Assembly: GCA_900542085.1 (NCBI GenBank)
Contig: UQMK01000019.1
Coordinates: 1-41,226 of the forward strand
Reading direction: 5' to 3'
Source of the DNA: an uncultured Collinsella sp.
GTDB taxonomy: Bacteria > Actinomycetota > Coriobacteriia > Coriobacteriales > Coriobacteriaceae
Length of the DNA: 41,226 nucleotides
Made by a program: the position numbers and the translations under genes
Notes under the pieces: model-generated
Told to the model about the DNA's origin: nothing
Seen by the model: the letters and a program-made list of their open reading frames with translations, nothing else
The model's database searches: none
Shown here: one piece after another, positions 31,471 to 39,475 of the stretch
Numbering within the stretch: position 1 is the first letter of the stretch
Layout of the letters: every line of letters starts with the position of its first letter

Positions 31471-31751
31471 TGGCCGATTTCGGAGCCAACGTCCTGAGCT
31501 CCTCGGTCGCCCTTTTAGGCCTGCTTGTCATCATGGGCTTGATTTACACCATCTGGTCGCAAATCAACATGAAGAAGAAGCAGAAGTACTTCAAGGAGCT
31601 GCACACCGAGCTCAAGCCGGGTCAGGAGGTTCTTTTCGCCGGCGGTATCTACGGAACCGTCAAAGGCTTCGAAGGCGAGAAGGTCCAGATCAAAGTCCGA
31701 TCCGGAGCCGTCGTAGATGTTTCGCGTTACGCGATTCAGGAGATCAAGTAA
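31470..31751 (+). CDS. YajC-like membrane protein inside the PTS operon
   Basis: A 93-residue protein with one N-terminal membrane helix (about residues 12-30, LSSSVALLGLLVIMGLIYTIW), a basic KKKQKYF stop, and the small domain typical of YajC (LKPGQEVLFAGGIYGTVKGFEGEKVQIKV). YajC is an accessory subunit of the SecDF-YajC translocase. Here it is wedged between PTS IIA and IIB, with its start overlapping the IIA stop by one base, so it probably serves assembly or stability of this transporter rather than general secretion. That role is inference. Confidence 0.85.
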   Translation: MADFGANVLSSSVALLGLLVIMGLIYTIWSQINMKKKQKYFKELHTELKPGQEVLFAGGIYGTVKGFEGEKVQIKVRSGAVVDVSRYAIQEIK

Positions 31752-31787
31752 CTGTCGTCAGCAAATATCGAAAGGAAGCTGATCAAC

Positions 31788-32270
31788 ATGGCAGAACCCA
31801 ACATTCTTCTTACCCGCATCGATAACCGACTGGTTCATGGTCAGGTTGCCACCCAGTGGAACTCCACTCTGGGCTCCAACCTCATCCTCGTCGCCAACGA
31901 CGACGTGGCGTCCAACACCATGCGCCAGAACCTCATGAAGATGGCCGCTCCCGCCGGCGTCGCTACGCGTTTCTTCTCTCTGCAGAAGACCATCGACGTC
32001 ATTGGCAAGGCGAGCCCGCGCCAGAAGATCTTCATCGTGGCCGAAACACCGGAAGACGTGCTTACGCTCGTCAAGGGCGGTGTGCCTATAAAGAAGGTAA
32101 ACATCGGCAACATGCACATGTCGGAAGGAAAGCGCCAAGTCGCCACCTCCGTCGCAGTTAACGACGAGGATGTCGCTGCGTTTAAAGAGCTGCAGGAATT
32201 GGGGGTGGAGTTGGAGATCAGGCGCGTTCCGAGCACGCCTGTTGAGGACACGAGCAAGCTCTTCTCGTAA
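31788..32270 (+). CDS. PTS mannose-family IIB component
   Basis: A 160-residue cytoplasmic phosphotransfer protein. RIDNRLVHGQV contains the phosphorylated His17, the hallmark of mannose/fructose/sorbose-family IIB. It receives phosphate from IIA and gives it to the incoming sugar through IIC-IID. GAAAGGAAGC precedes the ATG. A 90-bp gap with a small hairpin, GTCAGG (32288-32293) with CCTGAC, separates it from IIC. Confidence 0.93.
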   Translation: MAEPNILLTRIDNRLVHGQVATQWNSTLGSNLILVANDDVASNTMRQNLMKMAAPAGVATRFFSLQKTIDVIGKASPRQKIFIVAETPEDVLTLVKGGVPIKKVNIGNMHMSEGKRQVATSVAVNDEDVAAFKELQELGVELEIRRVPSTPVEDTSKLFS

Positions 32271-32360
32271 TCCTCGTGATCCACGTTGTCAGGAGTGAAA
32301 CCCTGACGTTCTGTACGTGATATCCAAAGTGCGTACATTCATTTTGAAAGGAGGAGCAAG

Positions 32361-33161
32361 ATGGAATACTCGATCATCCAGATCGCTCTGGTCTTCGTCG
32401 TCACGTTCATCGCGGCAATCGACCAGTTTGACTTCCTCGAGTCTCTCTATCAGCCCATCGTCACCGGCGCCGTCATCGGTCTTATCCTTGGCGACCTCAA
32501 CACCGGTCTTCTCGTGGGTGGTACTTATCAGCTCATGACGATCGGCAACATGCCGATCGGAGGCGCTCAGCCGCCTAACGCCGTCATTGGCGGCATCATG
32601 GCAGCCACTATCGCTATTGCTACGGGTCTCGAGCCCAACGCGGCAGTCGGCCTTGCCATTCCGTTCGCTCTGCTTGGTCAGCTCGGCGTTACCCTGGTCT
32701 TCACGCTTATGTCCCCGCTTATGTCCACGGCCGATAACATGGCTCATAACGCGGACACCAAGGGCATCGAGCGCCTGAACTACTTCGCCATGGCTCTGCT
32801 CGGCCTGATCTTCGCTGTCGTCGTCACCCTGTTCTTCATCGCTGGCGCTACCATCGGTCAGACCATCGCTTCCGCCATCCCGACTTGGCTGCAGACCGGT
32901 CTGTCCGCTGCAGGCGGCATGATGCGCTTCGTCGGCTTCGCCGTCCTGCTCAAGGTTATGATGAACCGCGATATGTGGGGCTTCTTCCTCATGGGCTTTG
33001 GCCTCGCGCTCATCACCGTTGCCAACGATTCTCTGGCAACCCCTGCTCTGCTCATCCTCGCTCTCATCGGCTTCGGCATCGCTTTCTGGGACTTCCAGCA
33101 GCAGACCGAGCTGAAGGGTGCAGCTGTTTCTGACGGAGGTGACTTCGAAGATGGCATCTAA
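32361..33161 (+). CDS. PTS mannose-family IIC component
   Basis: A 266-residue membrane protein with about seven hydrophobic segments that forms part of the sugar channel. The family motif GGTYQLMTIGNMPIGGAQPPNAVIGG lies at about residues 53-78. AAAGGAGG precedes the ATG by six bases, the best ribosome site of the operon. Its last eleven bases overlap the IID gene. Confidence 0.93.
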   Translation: MEYSIIQIALVFVVTFIAAIDQFDFLESLYQPIVTGAVIGLILGDLNTGLLVGGTYQLMTIGNMPIGGAQPPNAVIGGIMAATIAIATGLEPNAAVGLAIPFALLGQLGVTLVFTLMSPLMSTADNMAHNADTKGIERLNYFAMALLGLIFAVVVTLFFIAGATIGQTIASAIPTWLQTGLSAAGGMMRFVGFAVLLKVMMNRDMWGFFLMGFGLALITVANDSLATPALLILALIGFGIAFWDFQQQTELKGAAVSDGGDFEDGI

Positions 33162-34233
33162 TGAGTATGTGATCCCGGAGCACTACGAGGATCTCACTCC
33201 TGCTCCGCAGCTCGACCAGAAGACCCTCAACAAGATGGCTTGGCGCTCCTGCTTCCTGCAGGCCTCGTTCAACTACGAGCGTATGCAGGCCGCCGGTTGG
33301 CTCTACTCCATCATCCCCGGTCTGGAGAAGATCCACACCAACAAGAACGACCTCGCGGCTTCCATGAGCCACAACCTGGAGTTTTTCAACACCCACCCGT
33401 TCCTCGTCACCTTTGTTATGGGCATCGTGCTTTCGCTCGAGCAGAACAAGGTTGACATCCCCACGATCCGCGCCGTCCGCGTCGCCGCAATGGGCCCGCT
33501 CGGTGGTATCGGTGACGCTCTGTTCTGGCTGACGCTCGTGCCTATCACGGCCGGCATCACCTCCAACATGGCCATCAACGGCAACGCCGCTGCGCCGATC
33601 ATCTTCCTGGTGATCTTCAACGTCGTCCAGTTCGCTCTGCGTTTCTGGCTCATGAACTGGTCCTACAAGCTTGGCACCAGCGCTATTGACGCTCTGACCG
33701 CCAACATGCAGGCCTTCACGCGTGCCGCTTCCATCATGGGCGTCTTCGTCGTCGGTTGCCTGGTCGTCACCATGGGTGGCACCCAGATCAACCTCCAGAT
33801 CCCCAACGGCACCACCCGTGGTCTCTCCGCTACTACCGTGATCGTCTCCGAGAAGGAGGCCGAGAACTTCACCGGTATGGAGGGCATCGATACCGAGACC
33901 GCTGAGGCCGGTACCATCGCCATGACCGATAAGGACGGCAACGCCCTTACCGCTTCCGATGCCGACGGCAACGCTGTCGAGTGCGGCGTCACCGATCTGG
34001 GCAACGGCATGGAGTCCGTTACCTACGGCACCGTTACCGAGGATCCGGTCAACTTCTCTGTTGCCGACACCCTCAACACCATCGTCCCGAAGCTCGTCCC
34101 GCTTATGCTTACGCTGCTGCTTTACTACATGTTCGCTAAGCACAGCTGGACCCCGACCAAGGGCATTCTCCTGCTCTTCGTCCTTGGCATCCTGGGCGCT
34201 GGCCCGCTTGGTCTCTGGCCGAGCATCTGGTAA
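33151..34233 (+). CDS. PTS mannose-family IID component with an extra domain
   Basis: A 360-residue membrane protein that completes the sugar permease with IIC. N-terminal landmarks are WRSCFLQASFNYERMQAAGW and GPLGGIGDALFWLT (residues 115-128). Family members are usually about 270-300 residues. The extra length lies at about 215-305, a hydrophilic Thr/Asp/Gly-rich segment containing VTEDPVNFSV, placed between two membrane parts. ATG 33151 has GGAGGTGA upstream and overlaps the IIC stop by eleven bases. Confidence 0.9.
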   Translation: MASNEYVIPEHYEDLTPAPQLDQKTLNKMAWRSCFLQASFNYERMQAAGWLYSIIPGLEKIHTNKNDLAASMSHNLEFFNTHPFLVTFVMGIVLSLEQNKVDIPTIRAVRVAAMGPLGGIGDALFWLTLVPITAGITSNMAINGNAAAPIIFLVIFNVVQFALRFWLMNWSYKLGTSAIDALTANMQAFTRAASIMGVFVVGCLVVTMGGTQINLQIPNGTTRGLSATTVIVSEKEAENFTGMEGIDTETAEAGTIAMTDKDGNALTASDADGNAVECGVTDLGNGMESVTYGTVTEDPVNFSVADTLNTIVPKLVPLMLTLLLYYMFAKHSWTPTKGILLLFVLGILGAGPLGLWPSIW

Positions 34234-34246
34234 GGCTCTAGCTTGA

Positions 34247-34275
34247 GGGGTGTGTCCCTACGCGGCTCACACCCC
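34247..34275 (+). other. GC hairpin at the 3' end of the PTS operon
   Basis: GGGGTGTG (34247-34254) pairs perfectly with CACACCCC (34268-34275). Without a T tract, it could protect the transcript end or work with the terminator that follows. Confidence 0.45.
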
Positions 34276-34299
34276 GACCCCTTAAGCCATGTGTATGTT

Positions 34300-34340
34300 A
34301 AAAGCCGCGTGCTCGAAAGAGCGCGCGGCTTTTGTTTTCT
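34300..34340 (+). terminator. Intrinsic terminator of the PTS operon
   Basis: A 15-bp stem with one G:U pair (34300-34314 with 34319-34333), a GAAA tetraloop and a T-rich tail (GTTTTCTT). The arms start with A-rich and end with T-rich sequence, so it may also work in reverse. Confidence 0.88.
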
Positions 34341-34418
34341 TGTTGATTCGGGTGTGGCAGACAGATAATGCATAACACCCTAGGTAGTTAGCCGAATTCG
34401 AGCAAAAGGGAGGATAGG

Positions 34419-35150
34419 ATGGCGATCGGAGCGCGTAAGCAACCGCTGTACGATCAGCTGGTCGATATTCTGACCGAAAAGATTGACCATGAATATCGCG
34501 CCGGTGACATGATTCCTTCCGAGCGCGAACTTTCGGAGCGCTATGGTCTCTCGCGCACTACGGTACGCCTGGCTCTGCAGGAACTGGAGCGTTTAGGACT
34601 GGTGGTTCGGCAGCACGGTCGCGGTACCTTTGTGACCGACCGTTCGGCAAAAGCAACCAATCTTATGCAGTCCTACAGCTTTACCGAGCAGATGCGCGCG
34701 ATGGGTCGAGAACCCGAGACCACGATTCTCGAGTTTTGCGAGATGGAGGCCGATAAGAATCTGGCCGAGCATATGGGATTGCGCATCGGTGATCGCATTT
34801 TTAAGCTCAAGCGCCTTCGTTCTGCCGACAACATGCCCATGATGGTCGAACGCAGCTATCTACCGGTTCGTCAATTTCTGTCCCTAAAGCGACCGCTGCT
34901 GGAGCGTAAGCCGCTTTACGATGTGATTGAGCAGGACTTTCAGCAAAAGATTCGCGTGGCCGAAGAGGAGTTCTATGCGAGCATAGCCCGTCCCACCGAT
35001 GCCCACCTTTTGGGAATTGTCGAGGGCTCGCCTGTGCTCGATTTGGTCAGGACTACGTATAACGAGTCAAACGAGGTAGTGGAGTACACACTCTCGGTTG
35101 CTCGTGCCGATCAGTTTAAATACAAGGTTTACCACCAGCGCAGTAACTAG
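34419..35150 (+). CDS. GntR-family regulator of amino-sugar genes (NagR/DasR/AgaR-like)
   Basis: A 243-residue HutC/UTRA regulator. The winged helix occupies residues 8-75 (IPSERELSERYGLSRTTVRL, wing RQHGRGTFV), followed by the UTRA sensor domain (about 95-235). The family commonly binds glucosamine-6-phosphate, N-acetylglucosamine-6-phosphate or related sugars and then leaves its operator. It stands between the PTS operon and agaS. TGGT-N4-ACCA operators precede both (30898-30910, 35191-35203), so it is the likely local repressor. AAAGGGAGG precedes the ATG. The effector is inferred, not seen. Confidence 0.9.
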   Translation: MAIGARKQPLYDQLVDILTEKIDHEYRAGDMIPSERELSERYGLSRTTVRLALQELERLGLVVRQHGRGTFVTDRSAKATNLMQSYSFTEQMRAMGREPETTILEFCEMEADKNLAEHMGLRIGDRIFKLKRLRSADNMPMMVERSYLPVRQFLSLKRPLLERKPLYDVIEQDFQQKIRVAEEEFYASIARPTDAHLLGIVEGSPVLDLVRTTYNESNEVVEYTLSVARADQFKYKVYHQRSN

Positions 35151-35190
35151 TGCTCGCATCGTTTCCATATGGTGATTCTTTGCATTTAAC

Positions 35191-35225
35191 TGGTTACTAC
35201 CAGATAACCAACCGAAGTGTATAAT
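35191..35225 (+). promoter_or_regulatory. agaS promoter with an overlapping GntR operator
   Basis: TGGTTACTACCAG (35191-35203) is identical to the site before the PTS operon and has ACTGGT as its left half. A consensus TATAAT lies at 35220-35225, so the operator covers the -35 position (35197-35202). A repressor bound there would exclude RNA polymerase. Confidence 0.72.
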
Positions 35226-35264
35226 TGCACGTCAGAGGATTACTTCTAGAGAGAGGTATTAAAA

Positions 35265-36431
35265 ATGTTCGAGAAGAGTGTCGAGGAGCTCACCGAGCTC
35301 GGCGCCCAGATCACCACGGCCGAGATTGCTCAGCAGCCCGAGCTTTGGCGTGATACGCTCAACATCTATCGCGAGAATAAGGAGGCCATCGAGGCCTTCC
35401 TGGCCGAGGCTCGCGCTATGGGCGAGGGTCGTCTGTCCGTTGTCTTCACCGGTGCCGGTACGTCCGACTACGTTGGCGATACCTGCGCCCCGTACCTGCG
35501 TCACGCTGGCAACACTGATCTCTACGACTTTAAGCCCATCGCCACGACCGACATCGTGAGCGCCCCGCGCGACTTCCTGCGCGCCGAGGATCCCACGCTC
35601 GTGGTTTCCTTTGCCCGCTCTGGCAACAGCCCCGAGAGCCTTGCCGCCGTTGCCGTTGCCAAGGAGCTCGTCCACAACGTCAAGTTCCTCAACATCACCT
35701 GCGCTCCCGAGGGCAAGCTTGCCGTCGAGTCTGCCGATGATCCCAATGCGCTGACGCTGCTCATTCCGCGCGCCAACGACAAGGGCTTCGCCATGACCGG
35801 TTCTTATTCCTGCATGACCCTGCTCTCCACCCTTATTTTCGACACTGCCTCTGACGAGCAGAAGGCCGAGTGGGTCGAGACGATTGCCAAGATGGGCGAG
35901 GAGGTCATCTCCCGTGAGCCCGAGATCGCCGATTACCTGGCTGGCGATTTCAACCGCGTGACCTACTTGGGTTCTGGCTCCTTCGGTGGCCTTGCTCAGG
36001 AGAGCCAGCTCAAGATCCTCGAGCTCGCTCACGGTCTGGTCGCTACTTCCTACGACACCTCCATGGGCTATCGTCACGGACCTAAGTCCTTCGTCGACGA
36101 TAAGACGCTCGTCTTCGTGTTCGTCAACAACGACGCCTACACCCGTCAGTACGACATCGACATCCTCAACGAGATCGGTGGCGACGAGATCGCTCAGCAC
36201 ACCATCGCCGTTCAGCAGGAAGGTGCCACCGTCTATGAGGGTGAGTCCTTCACCTTTAAGGGCTACGAGGCACTTCCCGAGGGTTACCTTGCTCTGCCGT
36301 TCGTGATGTTTGCCCAGGCTATCAGCCTGCTCAACTCCGTCCGCGTGGGCAACACGCCCGATACGCCGAGCCCCACCGGCACGGTCAACCGCGTGGTTAA
36401 GGGCGTGACGATTCACCCCTTCACCGCTTAA
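35265..36431 (+). CDS. agaS: Galactosamine-6-phosphate deaminase/isomerase AgaS (SIS domain)
   Basis: A 388-residue SIS-fold enzyme. In the aga pathway it converts galactosamine-6-phosphate to tagatose-6-phosphate and ammonia. Two SIS halves are visible: FTGAGTSDYVGDTCAPYLRH (about residues 60-80) with VVSFARSGNSPES, and later YLGSGSFGGLAQESQLKILEL and the active-site-like SMGYRHGPKSFV. It has the promoter and operator at 35191-35225 and its own terminator at 36450. The alternative, GlmS-like glucosamine isomerase, is less likely because no glutaminase domain is present and the neighbours are tagatose-pathway genes. Confidence 0.9.
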   Translation: MFEKSVEELTELGAQITTAEIAQQPELWRDTLNIYRENKEAIEAFLAEARAMGEGRLSVVFTGAGTSDYVGDTCAPYLRHAGNTDLYDFKPIATTDIVSAPRDFLRAEDPTLVVSFARSGNSPESLAAVAVAKELVHNVKFLNITCAPEGKLAVESADDPNALTLLIPRANDKGFAMTGSYSCMTLLSTLIFDTASDEQKAEWVETIAKMGEEVISREPEIADYLAGDFNRVTYLGSGSFGGLAQESQLKILELAHGLVATSYDTSMGYRHGPKSFVDDKTLVFVFVNNDAYTRQYDIDILNEIGGDEIAQHTIAVQQEGATVYEGESFTFKGYEALPEGYLALPFVMFAQAISLLNSVRVGNTPDTPSPTGTVNRVVKGVTIHPFTA

Positions 36432-36449
36432 TCGCGTCCCCCTGTAAGG

Positions 36450-36486
36450 GCGCCCGTCCGCTCATAACGGCGGGCGGGCGCTTTTT
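36450..36486 (+). terminator. Intrinsic terminator after agaS
   Basis: A 12-bp GC stem (36450-36461 with 36470-36481, one G:U pair) is followed by TTTTT (36482-36486). Confidence 0.85.
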
Positions 36487-36548
36487 GTTTTACGTGAGCT
36501 GGGTATAAGCATTACCACAGTCAACTGCTTTAGAAGCGAGGAGTGCAT

Positions 36549-37718
36549 ATGAGCACGTACGCAATTAAGGCTGACAAGTTCTTCTTGCCGGCAGGCCCGC
36601 AACTGGGCGGCTATCTTATGGTCGAGGATGGCGTTTTTGGCGCCTGGCAGGCCGACGAGCCCTCTTGCGAGATTAAGGACTACACGGGATCGTGGATCGC
36701 ACCGGGTATGGTCGATACTCACATCCATGGCTTCTACAACCACTCAACTACCGATAACGATCCCGAGGGCATCGATATCAGCTCAACCGAGCTCGCCCGT
36801 CGCGGTACCACCAGCTGGCTGCCCACGACGTTCACCGATGGCGTCGAACAGATCAAGGACGCCTGCGCTGCTATCGCCAAGGCGGACGAGGGCCGCGGCC
36901 CCGACTTCTGCGGTGCCCGCATTCAGGGCATCTACCTGGAGGGCCCCTTCTTTACCATGAAGCACGTGGGCGCGCAGAACCCCGCTTACCTGATTGACCC
37001 CTCCGAGGAGGTTTTCGACCAGTGGCAGGAGGCTGCGGGCGGTCGCATCGTTAAGAGCGCCATGGCCGCCGAGCGCGACGGTGCCGCTGCTTATGCGGCT
37101 GCTCTGAACGCCAAGGGCGTGGTGACCAGCATCGGTCACTCCGACGCCACCTACGATGAGTGCATCGCCGCTATCAATGCCGGTGCCAGCTGCTTTACGC
37201 ATACCTATAACGGCCAGCGCGGTCTGCATCACCGTGAGCCCGGTGTCGTGGGTGCTGCCATGTCTACGCCCGAGACCTACGCCGAGATCATCTGTGACGG
37301 CAAGCACGTAAACCCTGCCGCCATCAAGGCGCTGCTGCAAGCAAAGGGCTGGCAGCACACGGTACTCATCACCGACTGCCTGGGTTGCGGCGGCATGCCC
37401 GAGGGCAGCTACACCAGTGGCGGCATGGACGTCATCATGAAGGACAACCTGTGCTGGCTCGCCGACGGCAAAAGCATTGCCGGCTCGGTGCTCACGCTTG
37501 CCCAGGGCGTCAAGAACATTGTCGATTGGGGCATCGCCAGCGCTGATATCGCCATTCGCATGGCAACCGAGGTGCCGGCTCGCTCTGCGCACATCGAGGA
37601 TAAGTGCGGCAGCATCATGCCGGGTCGCGACGCCGACTTTGTCGTGTTCGACCATGAGCTCACCCTCGTCGAGACGTATGTTGGCGGCCAGAGCGTCGGC
37701 AACGCCTTTACCGATTAA
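36549..37718 (+). CDS. nagA: N-acetyl(galactos/glucos)amine-6-phosphate deacetylase
   Basis: A 389-residue amidohydrolase that removes the acetyl group from the imported sugar phosphate. Motifs are DTHIHG (His58, His60), YLEGPFF with the metal glutamate, IGHSDAT, FTHTYNGQRGLHHREPG and the catalytic aspartate in ITDCLGCGG. The C-terminal end (SIMPGRDADFVVF) is duplicated as a decayed copy at 40451-40576. ATG 36549 has AGGAG five bases upstream; the GTG at 36543 overlaps that site. In this context it most likely acts on N-acetylgalactosamine-6-phosphate (AgaA role); action on the glucosamine isomer is also possible. Confidence 0.92.
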   Translation: MSTYAIKADKFFLPAGPQLGGYLMVEDGVFGAWQADEPSCEIKDYTGSWIAPGMVDTHIHGFYNHSTTDNDPEGIDISSTELARRGTTSWLPTTFTDGVEQIKDACAAIAKADEGRGPDFCGARIQGIYLEGPFFTMKHVGAQNPAYLIDPSEEVFDQWQEAAGGRIVKSAMAAERDGAAAYAAALNAKGVVTSIGHSDATYDECIAAINAGASCFTHTYNGQRGLHHREPGVVGAAMSTPETYAEIICDGKHVNPAAIKALLQAKGWQHTVLITDCLGCGGMPEGSYTSGGMDVIMKDNLCWLADGKSIAGSVLTLAQGVKNIVDWGIASADIAIRMATEVPARSAHIEDKCGSIMPGRDADFVVFDHELTLVETYVGGQSVGNAFTD

Positions 37719-37730
37719 CGATAGAAAAAG

Positions 37731-37762
37731 ACGGCGGGCCCGAATCTGCTCGGACCCGCCGT
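37731..37762. terminator. Terminator between convergent nagA and the flavodoxin-like gene
   Basis: ACGGCGGGCCCGA (37731-37743) and TCGGACCCGCCGT (37750-37762) pair with one mismatch. Reading leftwards on the minus strand, a CTTTTTC tract follows, so it works best for the flavodoxin-like gene. For nagA it is a hairpin without T tract. Confidence 0.7.
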
Positions 37763-37793
37763 ATGGGTTAAACGCTCAAAAGCACCTTAACAG

Positions 37794-38378
37794 TTACAGC
37801 TTGTTAACGATCTTCTTTGCCGTGCGCTTGACGCCGGCCACAAGACCCCCCGCGGGATGCTCCTTTTCGTATGCTAGACGCTTCTCGCGCTTGGCGTACT
37901 CTTCGACGATGATGTCGCCATACTCGTCTTCGATCTTGTCGAAGAAGTCGACGGCGCCCTTAATTTCCTCAGCGGTCGGGTGTCCCTTCTGGACGCCGCC
38001 GGTGAGTTTGAACGGCCCCCACGTATCAAAGCCGGGACAGCCGTAGACGCCCATAAAGATGGCCTGCCTCATGCGGCAGATGCCATCGATATCCTTGCCG
38101 TACCACTTGTTTTTGCCACCGTAGGTCATAAGGCCAAACACCTTGTCCTGCGGCTGCAGCACGTTCGTGAGCACGCGTGCCATGTCCTTGTCGATCTCGG
38201 AGTAATAGATGCCCGTGGCAACACCGATCAGATGGTATTCGTGCAGGTCGGGGTACTCGTTTTTACCGAGTGACTTCACGTCGAGGGTATCGATTTCGGG
38301 GTGCGCCTCGACGATGGCGTCCACGAGCTTTTTCGTATTGCCGTGGTGGCGTGAGGCATAAAGGATGATGGTTCGCAT
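37794..38378 (-). CDS. Flavodoxin-like protein
   Basis: A 194-residue protein with a flavodoxin-type FMN-binding start, MRTIILYASRHHGNTKKLVDAI, in which the phosphate loop is ASRHHGNT. The glycine-rich LMTYGGKNKWYGKD segment fits the flavin ring contacts. The C-terminal 40 residues are basic (YAKREKRLAYEK, KRTAKKIVNKL). It would carry electrons or act as a flavin oxidoreductase; the partner is not evident. It is transcribed against the sugar genes around it. AAAGG precedes the ATG by eight bases. Confidence 0.82.
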   Translation of the reverse strand: MRTIILYASRHHGNTKKLVDAIVEAHPEIDTLDVKSLGKNEYPDLHEYHLIGVATGIYYSEIDKDMARVLTNVLQPQDKVFGLMTYGGKNKWYGKDIDGICRMRQAIFMGVYGCPGFDTWGPFKLTGGVQKGHPTAEEIKGAVDFFDKIEDEYGDIIVEEYAKREKRLAYEKEHPAGGLVAGVKRTAKKIVNKL

Positions 38379-38534
38379 AAGAAGGCCTTTCAGCTGTAAT
38401 TGCATCAATGTCTGTATGGTACCCCGTTGCATGCCTGGGAAACCGGACGCATCGATGAACGTGCGGGTTTGTCCTTTGGTCAAGGCCGAGACGGGTTCTT
38501 GCGAGCAAAAAGCAGTTGTTCGAAAGGATGGACA

Positions 38535-39416
38535 ATGGAATACGCTCTCTCCAACGATTCGATTTCTATCAAGGTCTCCACGGCCGGCGGCTCGTTTACC
38601 TCGATTGAGGCTGGAGGTCGCGAGTACTTGTGGCAGGGCGATCCCGCCGTGTGGTCCGGCCAGGCACCGATTTGCTTCCCGATTTGCGGAGGTTTGCGCG
38701 ATAACAGCGCCATGACGTTTGCCGGACATCATGTGAAGCTCGCCCGCCACGGCTTTGCGCGCAAGCAGGAGTGGAAGCTGTTGAGCCAAAGCACAAACGA
38801 GCTGGCTATGTGCCTGGCATCCGAGGATAACGCCGCGCTGCTGAGCGATTATCCGTATCCGTTTAAACTTGTCGCCCGCTATACGCTCGAGGACGCCGCC
38901 GTGCGTGTCTCCTATGAGGTTACCAACGAGGGCACCGAGGACATGCCTTTCTTTATCGGTGGACACCCCGGCTTTAGGTGTCCGCTCGACGAGGGTGAGT
39001 CCTATACGGACTACGAGTTGCGTTTTGAGAAAGACGAGGCTGCGGAGCTCTGCACCGCCGTTCCCTCGACCGGATTGATTGATGTGGACAGGCGCTCCAA
39101 GAACCCCATGGTGGGAAAGACGCTGCCTTTGTCGCATGAGCTCTTCGATTTTGCGGAGACCATCTTTGACGTGCTCGAGAGCCGTCAGGTCACGCTTTCC
39201 AAAAAGGGCGAGGACAAGGGCGTTCGCCTGAGCTTTGAGGGCTTCCCGTACCTCATTGTGTGGAGCAAGCCCGAGGGTGATTTTGTGGCAGTTGAACCCT
39301 GGGGCGGCCTCTCGACCTGTTCCGATGAGGATGACGTGCTTGAGCACAAGCGCGGCTGCCTTATCGCCAAGCCCAAAGAAACCATCGTGCGCTCGTTCAC
39401 AATCGAGATTCTGTAG
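38535..39416 (+). CDS. Aldose 1-epimerase family protein, LacX-like
   Basis: A 293-residue protein of the galactose mutarotase superfamily (WQGDPAVWSGQAPICFPICGGLRDN, then GGHPGFRCPLDEGESY with the catalytic histidine, and a late AVEPWGGLS with the catalytic glutamate). LacX proteins of this kind accompany tagatose-6-phosphate genes in Gram-positive bacteria, and here a LacC-type kinase follows 60 bases later. It probably interconverts sugar anomers. The substrate is not known. GAAAGGATGG precedes the ATG. Confidence 0.85.
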   Translation: MEYALSNDSISIKVSTAGGSFTSIEAGGREYLWQGDPAVWSGQAPICFPICGGLRDNSAMTFAGHHVKLARHGFARKQEWKLLSQSTNELAMCLASEDNAALLSDYPYPFKLVARYTLEDAAVRVSYEVTNEGTEDMPFFIGGHPGFRCPLDEGESYTDYELRFEKDEAAELCTAVPSTGLIDVDRRSKNPMVGKTLPLSHELFDFAETIFDVLESRQVTLSKKGEDKGVRLSFEGFPYLIVWSKPEGDFVAVEPWGGLSTCSDEDDVLEHKRGCLIAKPKETIVRSFTIEIL

Positions 39417-39475
39417 TCGCATGTAGCCAATTCGTTTTGCAAGGCATAAGGAGCCTGCGAGATAAGGAGCTAGAA

